Part shown: positions 55,361 through 63,875 of the stretch, one piece after another
How positions within the stretch are numbered: the first letter of the stretch is position 1
Layout of the letters: each line of letters begins with the position of its first letter
Assembly: GCA_017643365.1 (NCBI GenBank)
Contig: JAEPNO010000001.1
Span: 124,001 to 188,000, forward strand
DNA: 64,000 bases
Direction of reading: 5' to 3'
DNA from: Balneolaceae bacterium
GTDB taxonomy: Bacteria; Bacteroidota; Rhodothermia; Balneolales; Balneolaceae
Notes under the pieces: generated by a model
Told to the model about the DNA's origin: nothing
The model's input: only the letters and a program-made list of their open reading frames with translations
Databases searched by the model: none
Position numbers and translations under genes: made by a program

Positions 55361-56554
55361 ATGGGAAGAAATACTTTAGAAAATCGAGCAGCTGATGCGA
55401 ATGAAAAGAATTCTGATGTTATAAAGATTAAACTAATAGACAGATTTCTTATTTGGGGTGCAATTTTTGCCACCTGTGTATTTGTTATCCCTGTAATTGC
55501 CGGTGTTTCGGATAGTTCTAATATTGATCTAGCTGCCGACACTGTCAATATTATATTACTTTTTGGCCTTTACGCTTTTCGTAAAAAAGTAGCTATCAAG
55601 GCTAAAACTTTCTGCATCATCATAACGGTGTATTCGTTCTTTTTAAGTAATCTCTATCAGCATGGACTTTATTCGTCTACCATATTCATTATCGTTTTTA
55701 TACCATTCTTAGGTATTCTGATTTTTAACTTCCGCCAAGCAATTTGGATGTATTTGGTAGCTATTTTCTCTTACACCATAATTGGATATTTGTATATAAA
55801 TGGGATTATTGATCTCACTCTACTTGATCCAGCCGTAAATAATCCTGTTAGATGGATCAATACAGGAATCGTTCTCTCTTTGGTTAGCATTATTGTATCG
55901 ATGTTCGTGTATTCTTATAACACTTATCTACTTTCAGTAATCGACGAAAAGAACATTCTGCTTTAAGAAATTCATCACCGCGTTAAAAACAATTTGGCTG
56001 TTGTTTCAGGGTTGTTAGATTTACAATCGAGTTTAGCAACGGATGATTTCACACGATCTAATTTAAAAATTAGTACTAATCGAATATTATCGATCTCTAA
56101 AGTGCACGAATTGCTATATCAGTCTGAGGATACAAGTCGAATTGAATTAACCCAATACATTAGAGAACTCGCCGCTATTATCCTCGATAGCTTTAATAAA
56201 ACGGGAAAAGAGATTAATCTACACTTTGATATACATATTCCATTTTTGAGTATCAATCATGGCGTTCCGGTTGGCATTATTTTAAACGAATTGTTAACAA
56301 ACAGCCTCAAACATGCATTTAATCATCAACAAGATTCCTATGACATCCACATCTCCGGTTTCGAAGAAGAAGACTTTTACGAAATCACCTATCGAGATAA
56401 TGGAAAAGGGATAGAACCTTCATTGTACAAAGAATCTACCGGCTTGGGGAAAACCTTAATCGATTCATTGCTTTATCAAATTGAGGCAGAGTCACACCTG
56501 CAAACAGACAACAAATACTTTCTAAGTTTTAGATTTCCTAAACAGCTAGGATAA
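55361..56554 (+). pseudogene. HisKA_2 histidine kinase 5, interrupted by an in-frame TAA
   Basis: From ATG 55361 six membrane helices are encoded, then IDEKNILL and TAA at 55964-55966. The same frame resumes with EIHHRVKNNLAVVSGLLDLQ and reads through a complete kinase domain (N-box ILNELLTNSLKHAF, G-box YRDNGKGIE) to 56554. Kinase 4 has CTTCAAGAA where this copy has CTTTAAGAA, so one C-to-T change at 55964 explains the stop. Either it is a recent pseudogene, or two separate polypeptides (sensor and kinase half) are made; the second would need an uncommon start. Confidence 0.88.
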
Positions 56555-56559
56555 CTAGT

Positions 56560-58323
56560 TCAAACTTTGGCAAGTTGTTGATTATCTATCAATTTAAGGC
56601 CATTATTGATCAATTTTTCCAGATTCTTGTGCTCTTTCAACTGCGTTAAGTAATTAATCAATTCTTCGGCTATAGGGAGGTTTTCCTCAATCGCCAGCTC
56701 ATACATCTCAAGAGCTAGTAGCCAATCATTGGAATACTCATTTTTTAAGACGTCCAGAATTTCAACCAGTCTTTGCTCATCGGAAGCATTAGACATTCTC
56801 ATCTCTCGAACTTCAGCGTATAATTTGTATAAGGTTTTTTCTCGATCGGAATACACAATTTTGTGCGACTTGTTCTTTGATACTTTGCCCACATCGCCAA
56901 AAGAACGTACATCAGCGGCTCCTGCATAGGCCGAAACTACTTCTTTGCCAATCGCCATATCGTACAATCCCATATCCGGAGTGAACAACTTCTGATCTTT
57001 ATAACTCACTGTGCACTCATCAAAAGAAACCAATAAAATTCGCCCTCTAAGGTCGCGGGTTCCAGTAATCACTTTTCCTTCAACCACTACTCCACTTTCG
57101 AACTCAAGTTTAACTTGTTTTCCTTCATAAATACCGTAGGCATCAAGATCGCGTGGCGCCATATCTTCGATGGGCAAATTAATTCCGCGAAGTTTCCCAA
57201 TTGGACTTCCAAAACCATGCACATGCTTATTGGTGCCATGTCCGATAAGTTCTTTATCTCGATTTGAAAGAGCGGTTGGACCGGTAGTTTGCACATAAGC
57301 CACTCTTCCCTTCTGATCTTCAATCACATTCGAAAAGTTTCCGGATATTTGAATTCCAGTACTTAGCTCAATGGTACCAAGCCCTTGCGAGTCAATAAGT
57401 TTACGTACACCACTTAATCCGCCATTTCTTAAAGCCATAGTATTAGCGAACTCTTCAAGTACTAAACTCAGATACGCAAAATCAGGAGTAACAAAAAGCT
57501 GAGGTTGTTCACTAGTGATATCGAAATTCTGATAGGCAGCATCCAGCGAATATGGAATTTTCTTCACTTCAGGTTGCAGGCAATTTTTACTTTCGCCAAT
57601 TGAGGATAAAAGTCCCGCACCGTAAATCTTTGGGTTCTCTAAATCACCAATCAGCCCGTATTCAACCGTCCACCAGTGGAGGTTTCTGATCATCGCCATT
57701 TCCGATAATTCACCCATGTTGTTTTGTAGATATTCAACCTCTGCATGGGCTTTTTCGATGTCTTCCTCTTTAGAATTCGGATCTTCTTTCAAAATACTGA
57801 GCAGGCGGATTGCCTCGTACATGTCGTAATCTTTCGAAGATGAGATTGCTTTACTTCCAATCTCGCCGAATCGGCGTAAATACTCAGCATATTCTGGATT
57901 TGCTATGATGGGGGCATGTCCTGCAGCTTCGTGGATAATATCAGGTGCCGGCGTATACTCGATGTGATTAATAGTGCGCATTTCGCTGGCAATCACCAAC
58001 ACATTGTATGCCTGAAACTCCATAAACGCGTTTGGTGGGATAAAGCCATCCACCGAAACAGCTGCCCAACCGATTTCTTTCAAGATCCGGTTCATCCCTT
58101 CCATTCTGGGAATTTCATCGATATGGATTCCTGTTTTCGCTAAACCTTCAACATAGGAGCCATGGGCAACTTTACTCAGATAATCCACATTCATTCGCAT
58201 CACATAACGCCAAACCGCTTGATTTTGAGGCGTATATTCATCGTAAGGCTGTTTTACGATAAACTTATGAAGATGCTTTGGCAGCTTTTCCGTTACTTCG
58301 TTGAGTTCAAAATGCGCTTCCAT
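56560..58323 (-). CDS. Aromatic amino acid hydroxylase (long form)
   Basis: 587 residues. The tetrahydropterin-dependent hydroxylase core covers roughly residues 30-300. The iron ligands are in PDIIHEAAGHAP (two His) and WWTVEYGLIG (Glu). Family members hydroxylate Phe, Tyr or Trp; Phe is most likely but is not shown by sequence. About 290 C-terminal residues (from about 300) form a separate region of unknown role with a small helical end (LLALEMYELAIEENLPIAEELINYL). Long forms of this kind are found in Bacteroidota. It faces the kinase array on the other strand. Confidence 0.9.
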   Translation of the reverse strand: MEAHFELNEVTEKLPKHLHKFIVKQPYDEYTPQNQAVWRYVMRMNVDYLSKVAHGSYVEGLAKTGIHIDEIPRMEGMNRILKEIGWAAVSVDGFIPPNAFMEFQAYNVLVIASEMRTINHIEYTPAPDIIHEAAGHAPIIANPEYAEYLRRFGEIGSKAISSSKDYDMYEAIRLLSILKEDPNSKEEDIEKAHAEVEYLQNNMGELSEMAMIRNLHWWTVEYGLIGDLENPKIYGAGLLSSIGESKNCLQPEVKKIPYSLDAAYQNFDITSEQPQLFVTPDFAYLSLVLEEFANTMALRNGGLSGVRKLIDSQGLGTIELSTGIQISGNFSNVIEDQKGRVAYVQTTGPTALSNRDKELIGHGTNKHVHGFGSPIGKLRGINLPIEDMAPRDLDAYGIYEGKQVKLEFESGVVVEGKVITGTRDLRGRILLVSFDECTVSYKDQKLFTPDMGLYDMAIGKEVVSAYAGAADVRSFGDVGKVSKNKSHKIVYSDREKTLYKLYAEVREMRMSNASDEQRLVEILDVLKNEYSNDWLLALEMYELAIEENLPIAEELINYLTQLKEHKNLEKLINNGLKLIDNQQLAKV

Positions 58324-58489
58324 CTTTGAGATTATTTCTTACCTGATTTTGCTGAATAGTTATTACTACTTATGGTAGCGCTTTTTTGAGTCTTTTTGAA
58401 GTGAATTCTTGTAAGAGCTCTTGCCATTTGTGAATGTGAATTGCTTTTCGGAAAATAGAGCATCACCATCACATATAATTCACAATTCA

Positions 58490-59353
58490 ATGAAAAAGTT
58501 ATTATTCGGGGCCTTATTTCTTTTGTTTGCAAACTCCATTGTCGCACAATCAACCTCTGTATTTGTAGCCGCACATCCCGACGATTGGCAACTTTTCATG
58601 AATCCGAATGCCTATCATGCGGTTGCAGATTCAAATCATACAGTGATATTTTTGCACATAACTGCCGGCGATGCTGGTGTTGCCATGGACAACAATTACA
58701 CCCTAGCTCGTGAAGAAGGCAGTAAACGAGCCATTCGCTTTATGGTGAATGCAGCCTGGCCTGAAAGTCGCCTTGGAAGCGACATGAATGAAAAATGGAT
58801 GAAAATTGGCGAACATAGTATCCTGAGTTATTCATACAGAAATACAAAAAGCTATTTTCTTCGCCTTCCTGATGGCAATGTCGATGGATCAGGTTATATC
58901 AAACATCAGTATAAAAGTCTTAAAAAATTGATGGATGCCGAAATAGAATCTATCACCACCGTCGACGATCGGAACACTTTCACAAAACAGGATCTCGAAG
59001 TGCTTATTTCAGTGTTGATTAAAGAACATCATTTGGGCGATATTTTGTCATTTCACATTGCTGACACCGACGATGTGATCAATCCCTCCGACCATTCTGA
59101 TCATTTAAATAGTTCAAAGCTAATTCAACAAATAGCACAGTCGTTTCCGGGAAGTACACTAAATCTATACACCGAATATCACACTTCGAATCTGCCCATG
59201 AATGTATTCCCGAAAGAGTTTGAAATTGGCGTGGGAACTTGGGGTGTAACCGCTTCTGGTTTATCAGATTTTGGCCATTACAGCACGTGGGATAATGCTC
59301 ATAATGCTTGGTTAGGCAAACAATATGTACGCAGTTTCAAAATTTTGCGCTAG
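58490..59353 (+). CDS. Exported PIG-L-family deacetylase
   Basis: 287 residues from ATG 58490: signal peptide KKLLFGALFLLFANSIVAQ, then a PIG-L/LmbE domain: FVAAHPDDWQLFMNP gives the first motif (HPDD) and HSDHLNSSKLIQQIAQSF the distal His. It hydrolyses an N-acetyl sugar or related amide in the periplasm; the substrate is unknown. It differs from bshB1 in having Trp after HPDD and by being secreted. Confidence 0.88.
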   Translation: MKKLLFGALFLLFANSIVAQSTSVFVAAHPDDWQLFMNPNAYHAVADSNHTVIFLHITAGDAGVAMDNNYTLAREEGSKRAIRFMVNAAWPESRLGSDMNEKWMKIGEHSILSYSYRNTKSYFLRLPDGNVDGSGYIKHQYKSLKKLMDAEIESITTVDDRNTFTKQDLEVLISVLIKEHHLGDILSFHIADTDDVINPSDHSDHLNSSKLIQQIAQSFPGSTLNLYTEYHTSNLPMNVFPKEFEIGVGTWGVTASGLSDFGHYSTWDNAHNAWLGKQYVRSFKILR

Positions 59354-59435
59354 TTCTAATTCTTCATCAATTCTTCTTTTTTCTAATCTATGTTTTGGTT
59401 GATAAGAGTACAATCTTCAACTAATTAATAGAGCT

Positions 59436-59645
59436 ATGAAGAAAAATATGGGAACTACCGATCGAGTAATCAGAATAGTAATTGCGTTAATTTTTGCCGC
59501 ACTTTATTTCTCAAATGTAATCAACGATACAGTGGCGATGATTCTTAGTTTTATCGCACTCATTTTTATTTTTACTAGTGCAGTGAGCTTTTGCCCGCTA
59601 TATAAAATTTTTGGAATTCAAACTTGTAAGGTTGAACGAGCATAA
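59436..59645 (+). CDS. DUF2892-family small membrane protein
   Basis: 69 residues: KKNMGTTDRVIRIVIALIFAAL opens with the DUF2892 signature NMGTTDRxIR, then a second helix (AMILSFIALIFIFTSAVSFCPLYKIFGIQTC). The two cysteines in SFCPLYKIFGIQTC are the family's conserved pair. These proteins resemble the membrane tail of YgaP-type rhodaneses. Function is unknown. Confidence 0.85.
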   Translation: MKKNMGTTDRVIRIVIALIFAALYFSNVINDTVAMILSFIALIFIFTSAVSFCPLYKIFGIQTCKVERA

Positions 59646-59718
59646 ATATTAATCAACTTTCCGATTTCGGTGATTTATTGTTAAGATCTTGGGAATTGCA
59701 ACCAATTAACGGTATAAA

Positions 59719-60207
59719 ATGAGTTATAAAATTCCCGAGCAAACGAGGATTGGTCACGTTCATCTGAAAGTTTCCAATATCACAAAATCGCTGGATTTCT
59801 ACTGCGAATTACTCGGCTTCGAATTAATTACCATGTATGGCGATAGTGCTGCCTTTATTTCTGCAGGTGGATATCATCATCATATTGGGTTAAATACTTG
59901 GCATTCGAAAGATGCCCCTCCCGCTCCGGCTCATGGTGTAGGCTTATTCCATACAGCCATTCTCTATCCAACACGAAAAGATTTAGCTATCATTTTTAAG
60001 CGATTAATGGATGCAGAATACCCGATTACAGGTGCCTCGGATCATGGAGTTTCTGAGGCAATTTATTTAGACGACCCGGATGGAAATGGCGTAGAACTTT
60101 ATGTAGATCGTCCCAAAGAACTTTGGCCAAAAAATGAGGACGGCACCATCAAAATGTTTACACGTCAACTCGATATTCCATCTCTATTAAGCGAAATGGA
60201 TAAATAA
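59719..60207 (+). CDS. VOC-family dioxygenase/glyoxalase-like protein
   Basis: 162 residues, two beta-alpha-beta-beta-beta modules. Metal ligands are visible: His in GHVHLKVSNI, His in GLFHTAILYP and Glu in NGVELYVDRP. DDPDGNGVELYVDRPKELWP is typical of the CatE-type extradiol dioxygenase relatives. The substrate is unknown. The gene converges on aguA with 4 bp between the stops. Confidence 0.88.
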   Translation: MSYKIPEQTRIGHVHLKVSNITKSLDFYCELLGFELITMYGDSAAFISAGGYHHHIGLNTWHSKDAPPAPAHGVGLFHTAILYPTRKDLAIIFKRLMDAEYPITGASDHGVSEAIYLDDPDGNGVELYVDRPKELWPKNEDGTIKMFTRQLDIPSLLSEMDK

Positions 60208-60211
60208 ATAC

Positions 60212-61399
60212 TTATTTCGGTTCTTGCTGGCTTAGGCAATGAAAACTCCCCAATCCCCACACCAAGTGAGTAGAATCGATGCCGATCACTTTTCGGGTTG
60301 GGAAGCAATCTTGAATCTTGCTCAACGCTTGATCATCGTATTTTGAATTGAAAATAGGCACGATTACATGTTCGTTTGAGATGTAGAAATTCGCATACGA
60401 AGCCGGAAGTCGCTGTCCGTTATGAAACAAAGGCTCCGGCATTTGTATATCTACAATCGTTAATCTCGACTCGTTGATCACGCCTTTCGACACTCCGGTG
60501 GGTGAGCTTGTCGAATCGGTGGGTGAGCTTGTCGAACCGGTGGGTGAGCTTGTCGAACCGGTGGGTGAGCTTGTCGAACCCCCGATCTTCATCTGTTTTA
60601 GCAATTGCAGATTTTTGTCTAAAGGCTCAAAATTCTCATCATCCCTATTCTCCTCCACCATCGTAATCACCATAGTTTCATCCACAAAACGTACCGTGTC
60701 GTCGATATGTCCATCTGTATCGTCGCCGGCAATACCATCTCTGATCCACAGTATTTCATCAACCCCGTAGAAATCACGTAGTTTTTGCTCGATTTCTTCT
60801 TTAGATAGCTCCGGATTTCGATTGGGATTCAATAAGCAAGATTCAGAAGTCATCAGCGCTCCGTCTCCGTTAAATTCAACCGAGCCCCCTTCCATAATTA
60901 TGCCCGGATCTGCAATTTGTAGTCCAAGTTGAGCTGCTACTTTTCGGGGGATTTCGTTGTCTAAATCAAACGGCGGATATTTTCCACCCCAGGCATTGTA
61001 TCCCCAGTCTACAATAATTTTTTCTTTCGATGGATCTTTGTTCACCAAAAAACTCGGACCATGATCACGGCACCATGCATCATTGGTAGGATTGAGATGA
61101 AAATAGATATTGTCGAGCTCAGCACCATATTGTGCAATTCGGGTAAATGCCGACTTCGCTAATTCCACACTGCCAACGTTAATCCTTACTTTTTCACTTA
61201 ACGACAACACCCTTATAAATTCGCAATAGGCCGGAAATATTTGTTTGAATTTACCAGGCCAAGTATCGGTATTGTGTGGCCAACTTAGCCACGTTGCTTC
61301 GTGTTGATCCCACTCAGCCGGAAAGTAGTAACCATCCTCTTTAGGGTTACCTTCAAAGCTTTTTAAGGTTGATAAATCAGGGGCTTCAATTAGATTCAT
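60212..61399 (-). CDS. aguA: Agmatine deiminase with in-frame repeat insertion
   Basis: 395 residues, longer than the usual 345-370. It converts agmatine to N-carbamoylputrescine. Catalytic-pocket motifs are WSWPHN-like WLSWPHNTDTWPG, GGSVEFNGDG, GHIDDTVRF and the active-site Cys in GLGSFHCLSQQEP. Residues about 274-301 are four copies of a seven-residue repeat (STSSPTG) encoded by four 21-bp DNA repeats (60497-60580). They fall in a loop between the IGG and NESRLTIVDIQMP segments, so the enzyme may still fold. It overlaps aguB by 14 bp. Confidence 0.93.
   Translation of the reverse strand: MNLIEAPDLSTLKSFEGNPKEDGYYFPAEWDQHEATWLSWPHNTDTWPGKFKQIFPAYCEFIRVLSLSEKVRINVGSVELAKSAFTRIAQYGAELDNIYFHLNPTNDAWCRDHGPSFLVNKDPSKEKIIVDWGYNAWGGKYPPFDLDNEIPRKVAAQLGLQIADPGIIMEGGSVEFNGDGALMTSESCLLNPNRNPELSKEEIEQKLRDFYGVDEILWIRDGIAGDDTDGHIDDTVRFVDETMVITMVEENRDDENFEPLDKNLQLLKQMKIGGSTSSPTGSTSSPTGSTSSPTDSTSSPTGVSKGVINESRLTIVDIQMPEPLFHNGQRLPASYANFYISNEHVIVPIFNSKYDDQALSKIQDCFPTRKVIGIDSTHLVWGLGSFHCLSQQEPK
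60497..60580. repeat. Four tandem 21-bp repeats inside aguA
   Basis: Four units of GGTGGGTGAGCTTGTCGAAC-like sequence in strict 21-bp phase (60497, 60518, 60539, 60560). The TGAGCTTGTCGAA core is the same word as the degenerate intergenic copies at 32679-32699 and 33698-33718. Confidence 0.95.
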
Positions 61400-62270
61400 C
61401 GTCGTCTAAAAAGCGTTTTGTAATGGGTGCATAACTATCTATTCGGCGATCTCGAAAAAAGGGCCAATGCGTTCGTTTTTCATCTGATTCATTCAGATTA
61501 ATTTCCAAAACTTTGGTCACTTCTTCACTTGAGGGTGCTTGGTAAGTAACGTATCCGAAACTATTGGTGACAAATGAGTTACCCCAAAATTTCATTTCAC
61601 CTTCATTTCCCGTTCGGTTCACAGAGATAACCGGAATTCCATTAGCCACCGAGTGCGATTTCTGAATGGTTTGCCACGCGTTTAGCTGCTCCTCATTCGT
61701 TTGGTCATCCTGATCTTGATGCCATCCAATAGCTGTAGGATAAACGAGTAATTCAGCGCCTTTCATGGCAGTGAGTCGAGCCGCCTCGGGATACCATTGA
61801 TCCCAGCAAATTAACACGCCAACTTTTGCGAATTTGGTTTCGAATACTTTGTAGCCCAGATCTCCAGGAGTGAAATAAAACTTTTCAAAATAACCGGGAT
61901 CGTCAGGGATGTGCATCTTTCGATATTTACCCAGATACGAGCCGTCGGCATCCAACACGGCTGTGGTATTGTGATAAATCCCTGCAGTCCTTTTTTCAAA
62001 TAAAGACGCGATTATGACCACACCCAATTCTTTCGCTAATTCCGAAAATCGGTTGGTAGATGGACCGGGAATCGATTCTGCCAATGCGAAGTTATCGTAG
62101 TCTTCCACATCGCAAAAATACAACGACCGAAATAACTCCTGCAGACACACAATCTGAGCCCCATGCTCTGCAGCCACTCGGATTTCCCGTTCCACTTTAT
62201 CCATATTCTCTTCCGGATTGGGAGAACAGCTCATCTGAATGAGCGCCACTTGTACATTTCTTTTTTCCAT
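61386..62270 (-). CDS. aguB: N-carbamoylputrescine amidase
   Basis: 294 residues of the nitrilase superfamily (class 5). The Glu-Lys-Cys triad is seen as CLQELF (Glu), YRKMHIPDDPGY (Lys) and VLICWDQWYPE (Cys). DDPGYFEKFYFTPGD is typical of the AguB group. It hydrolyses N-carbamoylputrescine to putrescine, CO2 and ammonia. It is the first gene of the aguB-aguA pair, overlapping aguA by 14 bp. Confidence 0.94.
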   Translation of the reverse strand: MEKRNVQVALIQMSCSPNPEENMDKVEREIRVAAEHGAQIVCLQELFRSLYFCDVEDYDNFALAESIPGPSTNRFSELAKELGVVIIASLFEKRTAGIYHNTTAVLDADGSYLGKYRKMHIPDDPGYFEKFYFTPGDLGYKVFETKFAKVGVLICWDQWYPEAARLTAMKGAELLVYPTAIGWHQDQDDQTNEEQLNAWQTIQKSHSVANGIPVISVNRTGNEGEMKFWGNSFVTNSFGYVTYQAPSSEEVTKVLEINLNESDEKRTHWPFFRDRRIDSYAPITKRFLDDDESN

Positions 62271-62862
62271 GTTCGAAAGATAGAAAGAAAACGGGATGAA
62301 AAAGCAATGAGGATCAAGGATTATTCGCCACTAAAACACAAAACCACGAAAAAAGGGTTTGTCCTTGCGATCCCTATACATCTGGTTAGAAAGCTAGTTG
62401 TTATTTAAGAAACTCAAGATTCCTGCCTTCGCAGGAATGACTTGGTAATACATCTAGAAAGTAGATAAAGGGAAATTTATGGGTTCGGCGTTTAAAGCAT
62501 ATCGTCACCGCGTATTCGTTACCAAGCCTAGAATTGAACTTGAGATGCCGGTTTATTTCCGGCATGACTACTAGATATTTTGTGCTAAAAACACTCAAAA
62601 ATCGTAAAAAGTCTCCCTCCCTAGTCTTAGGGAGGGAACAAGGGTGGGTGAAAAAAACCAAAACAAGCATCAGTATTCGCCACTAAAGCACAAAACCACG
62701 GTAAGGGTTGTCATTTCGAACGAAGTGAGAAATCTAGTTGGAAGTTCGATTAAACGACCACCCCTCCAATGGAGGGGAATTGAATATCAGAACTAAGAAA
62801 TAGTTACAAGAATCAAAATTGAACAATATTCCTAATTCTCATATTCCTAATTCCTAATTAAC
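62271..62862. repeat. Repeat island between aguB and the suhB-like gene
   Basis: No gene is seen. Direct repeat ATTCGCCACTAAARCACAAA occurs at about 62322 and 62674. Perfect hairpins: ATTCCTGC-CTTC-GCAGGAAT (62419-62438), TCCCTCCCTA-GTCT-TAGGGAGGGA (62614-62637) and CCCCTCC-AAT-GGAGGGG (62761-62777). The word TGTCATTTCGAACGAAGTGA at 62709 is another frequent dispersed repeat type in this phylum. Confidence 0.85.
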
Positions 62863-63678
62863 TCACCCCTTAACCGTTAAATGCCCATCTAAAAACACGT
62901 TTTGAATTTCAGTGGTTAAAAAATCAACCAAAGCTCCATTCCCGGCAATAATTCGTTTTCCGAACAGCCAGTTATCCCCGCCTTTCCAATCAGTTACGAT
63001 TCCGCCTGCTTCTTTAATGATGAGCGATCCCGCACCTACATCCCACGGAGACAATCCGTACTCGTAGAAGCCCTCAACACGTCCGGCTGCCACACAGCAT
63101 AAATCGTAAGAAGACGCGCCTGCTCGGCGAATGCCATGCGTTTTTTGCATCAGATTTTTTAGCAATGCCAGGTAAGGATCAACTAAATCGAACTGGGAAT
63201 ATGGAAAGCCTGTTGCGATCAAGCTTTTACTTGGATCAGAAGTGCTTGAAACAGAAATCAGTGAATCATTCAACCAAGCTCCTTCTCCTTCAACAGCACT
63301 GAATAACTCATCGTGGGCTACTTCAAACACTACCGCTACTTTTGCAGCTCCATCCACCCAAAGAGCTATACTTACACAAAAAGGAGCAAATCCATGAGCA
63401 AAGTTAGTGGTTCCATCAATGGGATCGATGATCCAAATACGACCCTCAGGCAACTCTGTGTAGGTATTTGACTCCTCAGCCAAGAACTGATCCTCAGGAA
63501 ACTCACTTTTTATAACCTCGATAATCTTCTTTTCTGAAGCTAAATCGGCATCCGTAACCAAGTCGTTTTTACCCTTTAATTCGATATCAAAACTTTGATT
63601 CGTGCGATATGCCTGGATGATATCAGCAGCTTCATTCGCCGCTCTTTTTGCAATTTCTAACTCTCGATTAAACTTCAA
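62863..63678 (-). CDS. suhB: Inositol monophosphatase family (SuhB-type)
   Basis: 271 residues. Metal motifs: LAEESNTY (Glu), WIIDPIDGTTNFAHGFAPF (Asp, Ile, Asp, Gly, Thr) and the C-terminal WDVGAGSLIIKEAGG (Asp). It has the TTNFAHG form typical of inositol-1-monophosphatase and SuhB. Probable role is myo-inositol-1-phosphate hydrolysis, or a SuhB-like function in rRNA transcription. It is divergent from rpiB. Confidence 0.85.
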   Translation of the reverse strand: MKFNRELEIAKRAANEAADIIQAYRTNQSFDIELKGKNDLVTDADLASEKKIIEVIKSEFPEDQFLAEESNTYTELPEGRIWIIDPIDGTTNFAHGFAPFCVSIALWVDGAAKVAVVFEVAHDELFSAVEGEGAWLNDSLISVSSTSDPSKSLIATGFPYSQFDLVDPYLALLKNLMQKTHGIRRAGASSYDLCCVAAGRVEGFYEYGLSPWDVGAGSLIIKEAGGIVTDWKGGDNWLFGKRIIAGNGALVDFLTTEIQNVFLDGHLTVKG

Positions 63679-63875
63679 AATGAAAATTTAAAAATGATAG
63701 ATTTATGTCTAATTCAAGGTAACGTTCATACAGAGTATTTTAAACCACTAATTTTGAGTTTAGGATTTATTGAGAATGCATGAAAAAATGAACTGTTTTG
63801 TGGATAGGTATTGTTTTAAAAGACTGAGATTTTGAAGATATTTGAACCAACTCATCACTCCTAACCTATTATTTG

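Noticed and set aside
58332-58574. 80-residue minus-strand frame between the hydroxylase and the PIG-L gene
   Set aside because: It overlaps the signal peptide of the PIG-L gene and has no protein-like pattern.
60497-60580. Regular 21-bp repeats as a possible CRISPR array
   Set aside because: Units are contiguous with no spacers, are translated in aguA, and no cas genes are nearby.
60474-60770. Plus-strand frame with repeated VGELVEP
   Set aside because: It is the opposite strand of the aguA repeats; aguA has complete catalytic motifs and explains the region.
62401-62670. Open frame of 89 residues on the minus strand with SHSCEGRNLEFLK at its end
   Set aside because: It is generated by dispersed hairpin repeats (GCAGGAAT and GGGAGGGA type); such repeat-derived peptides are common false genes.
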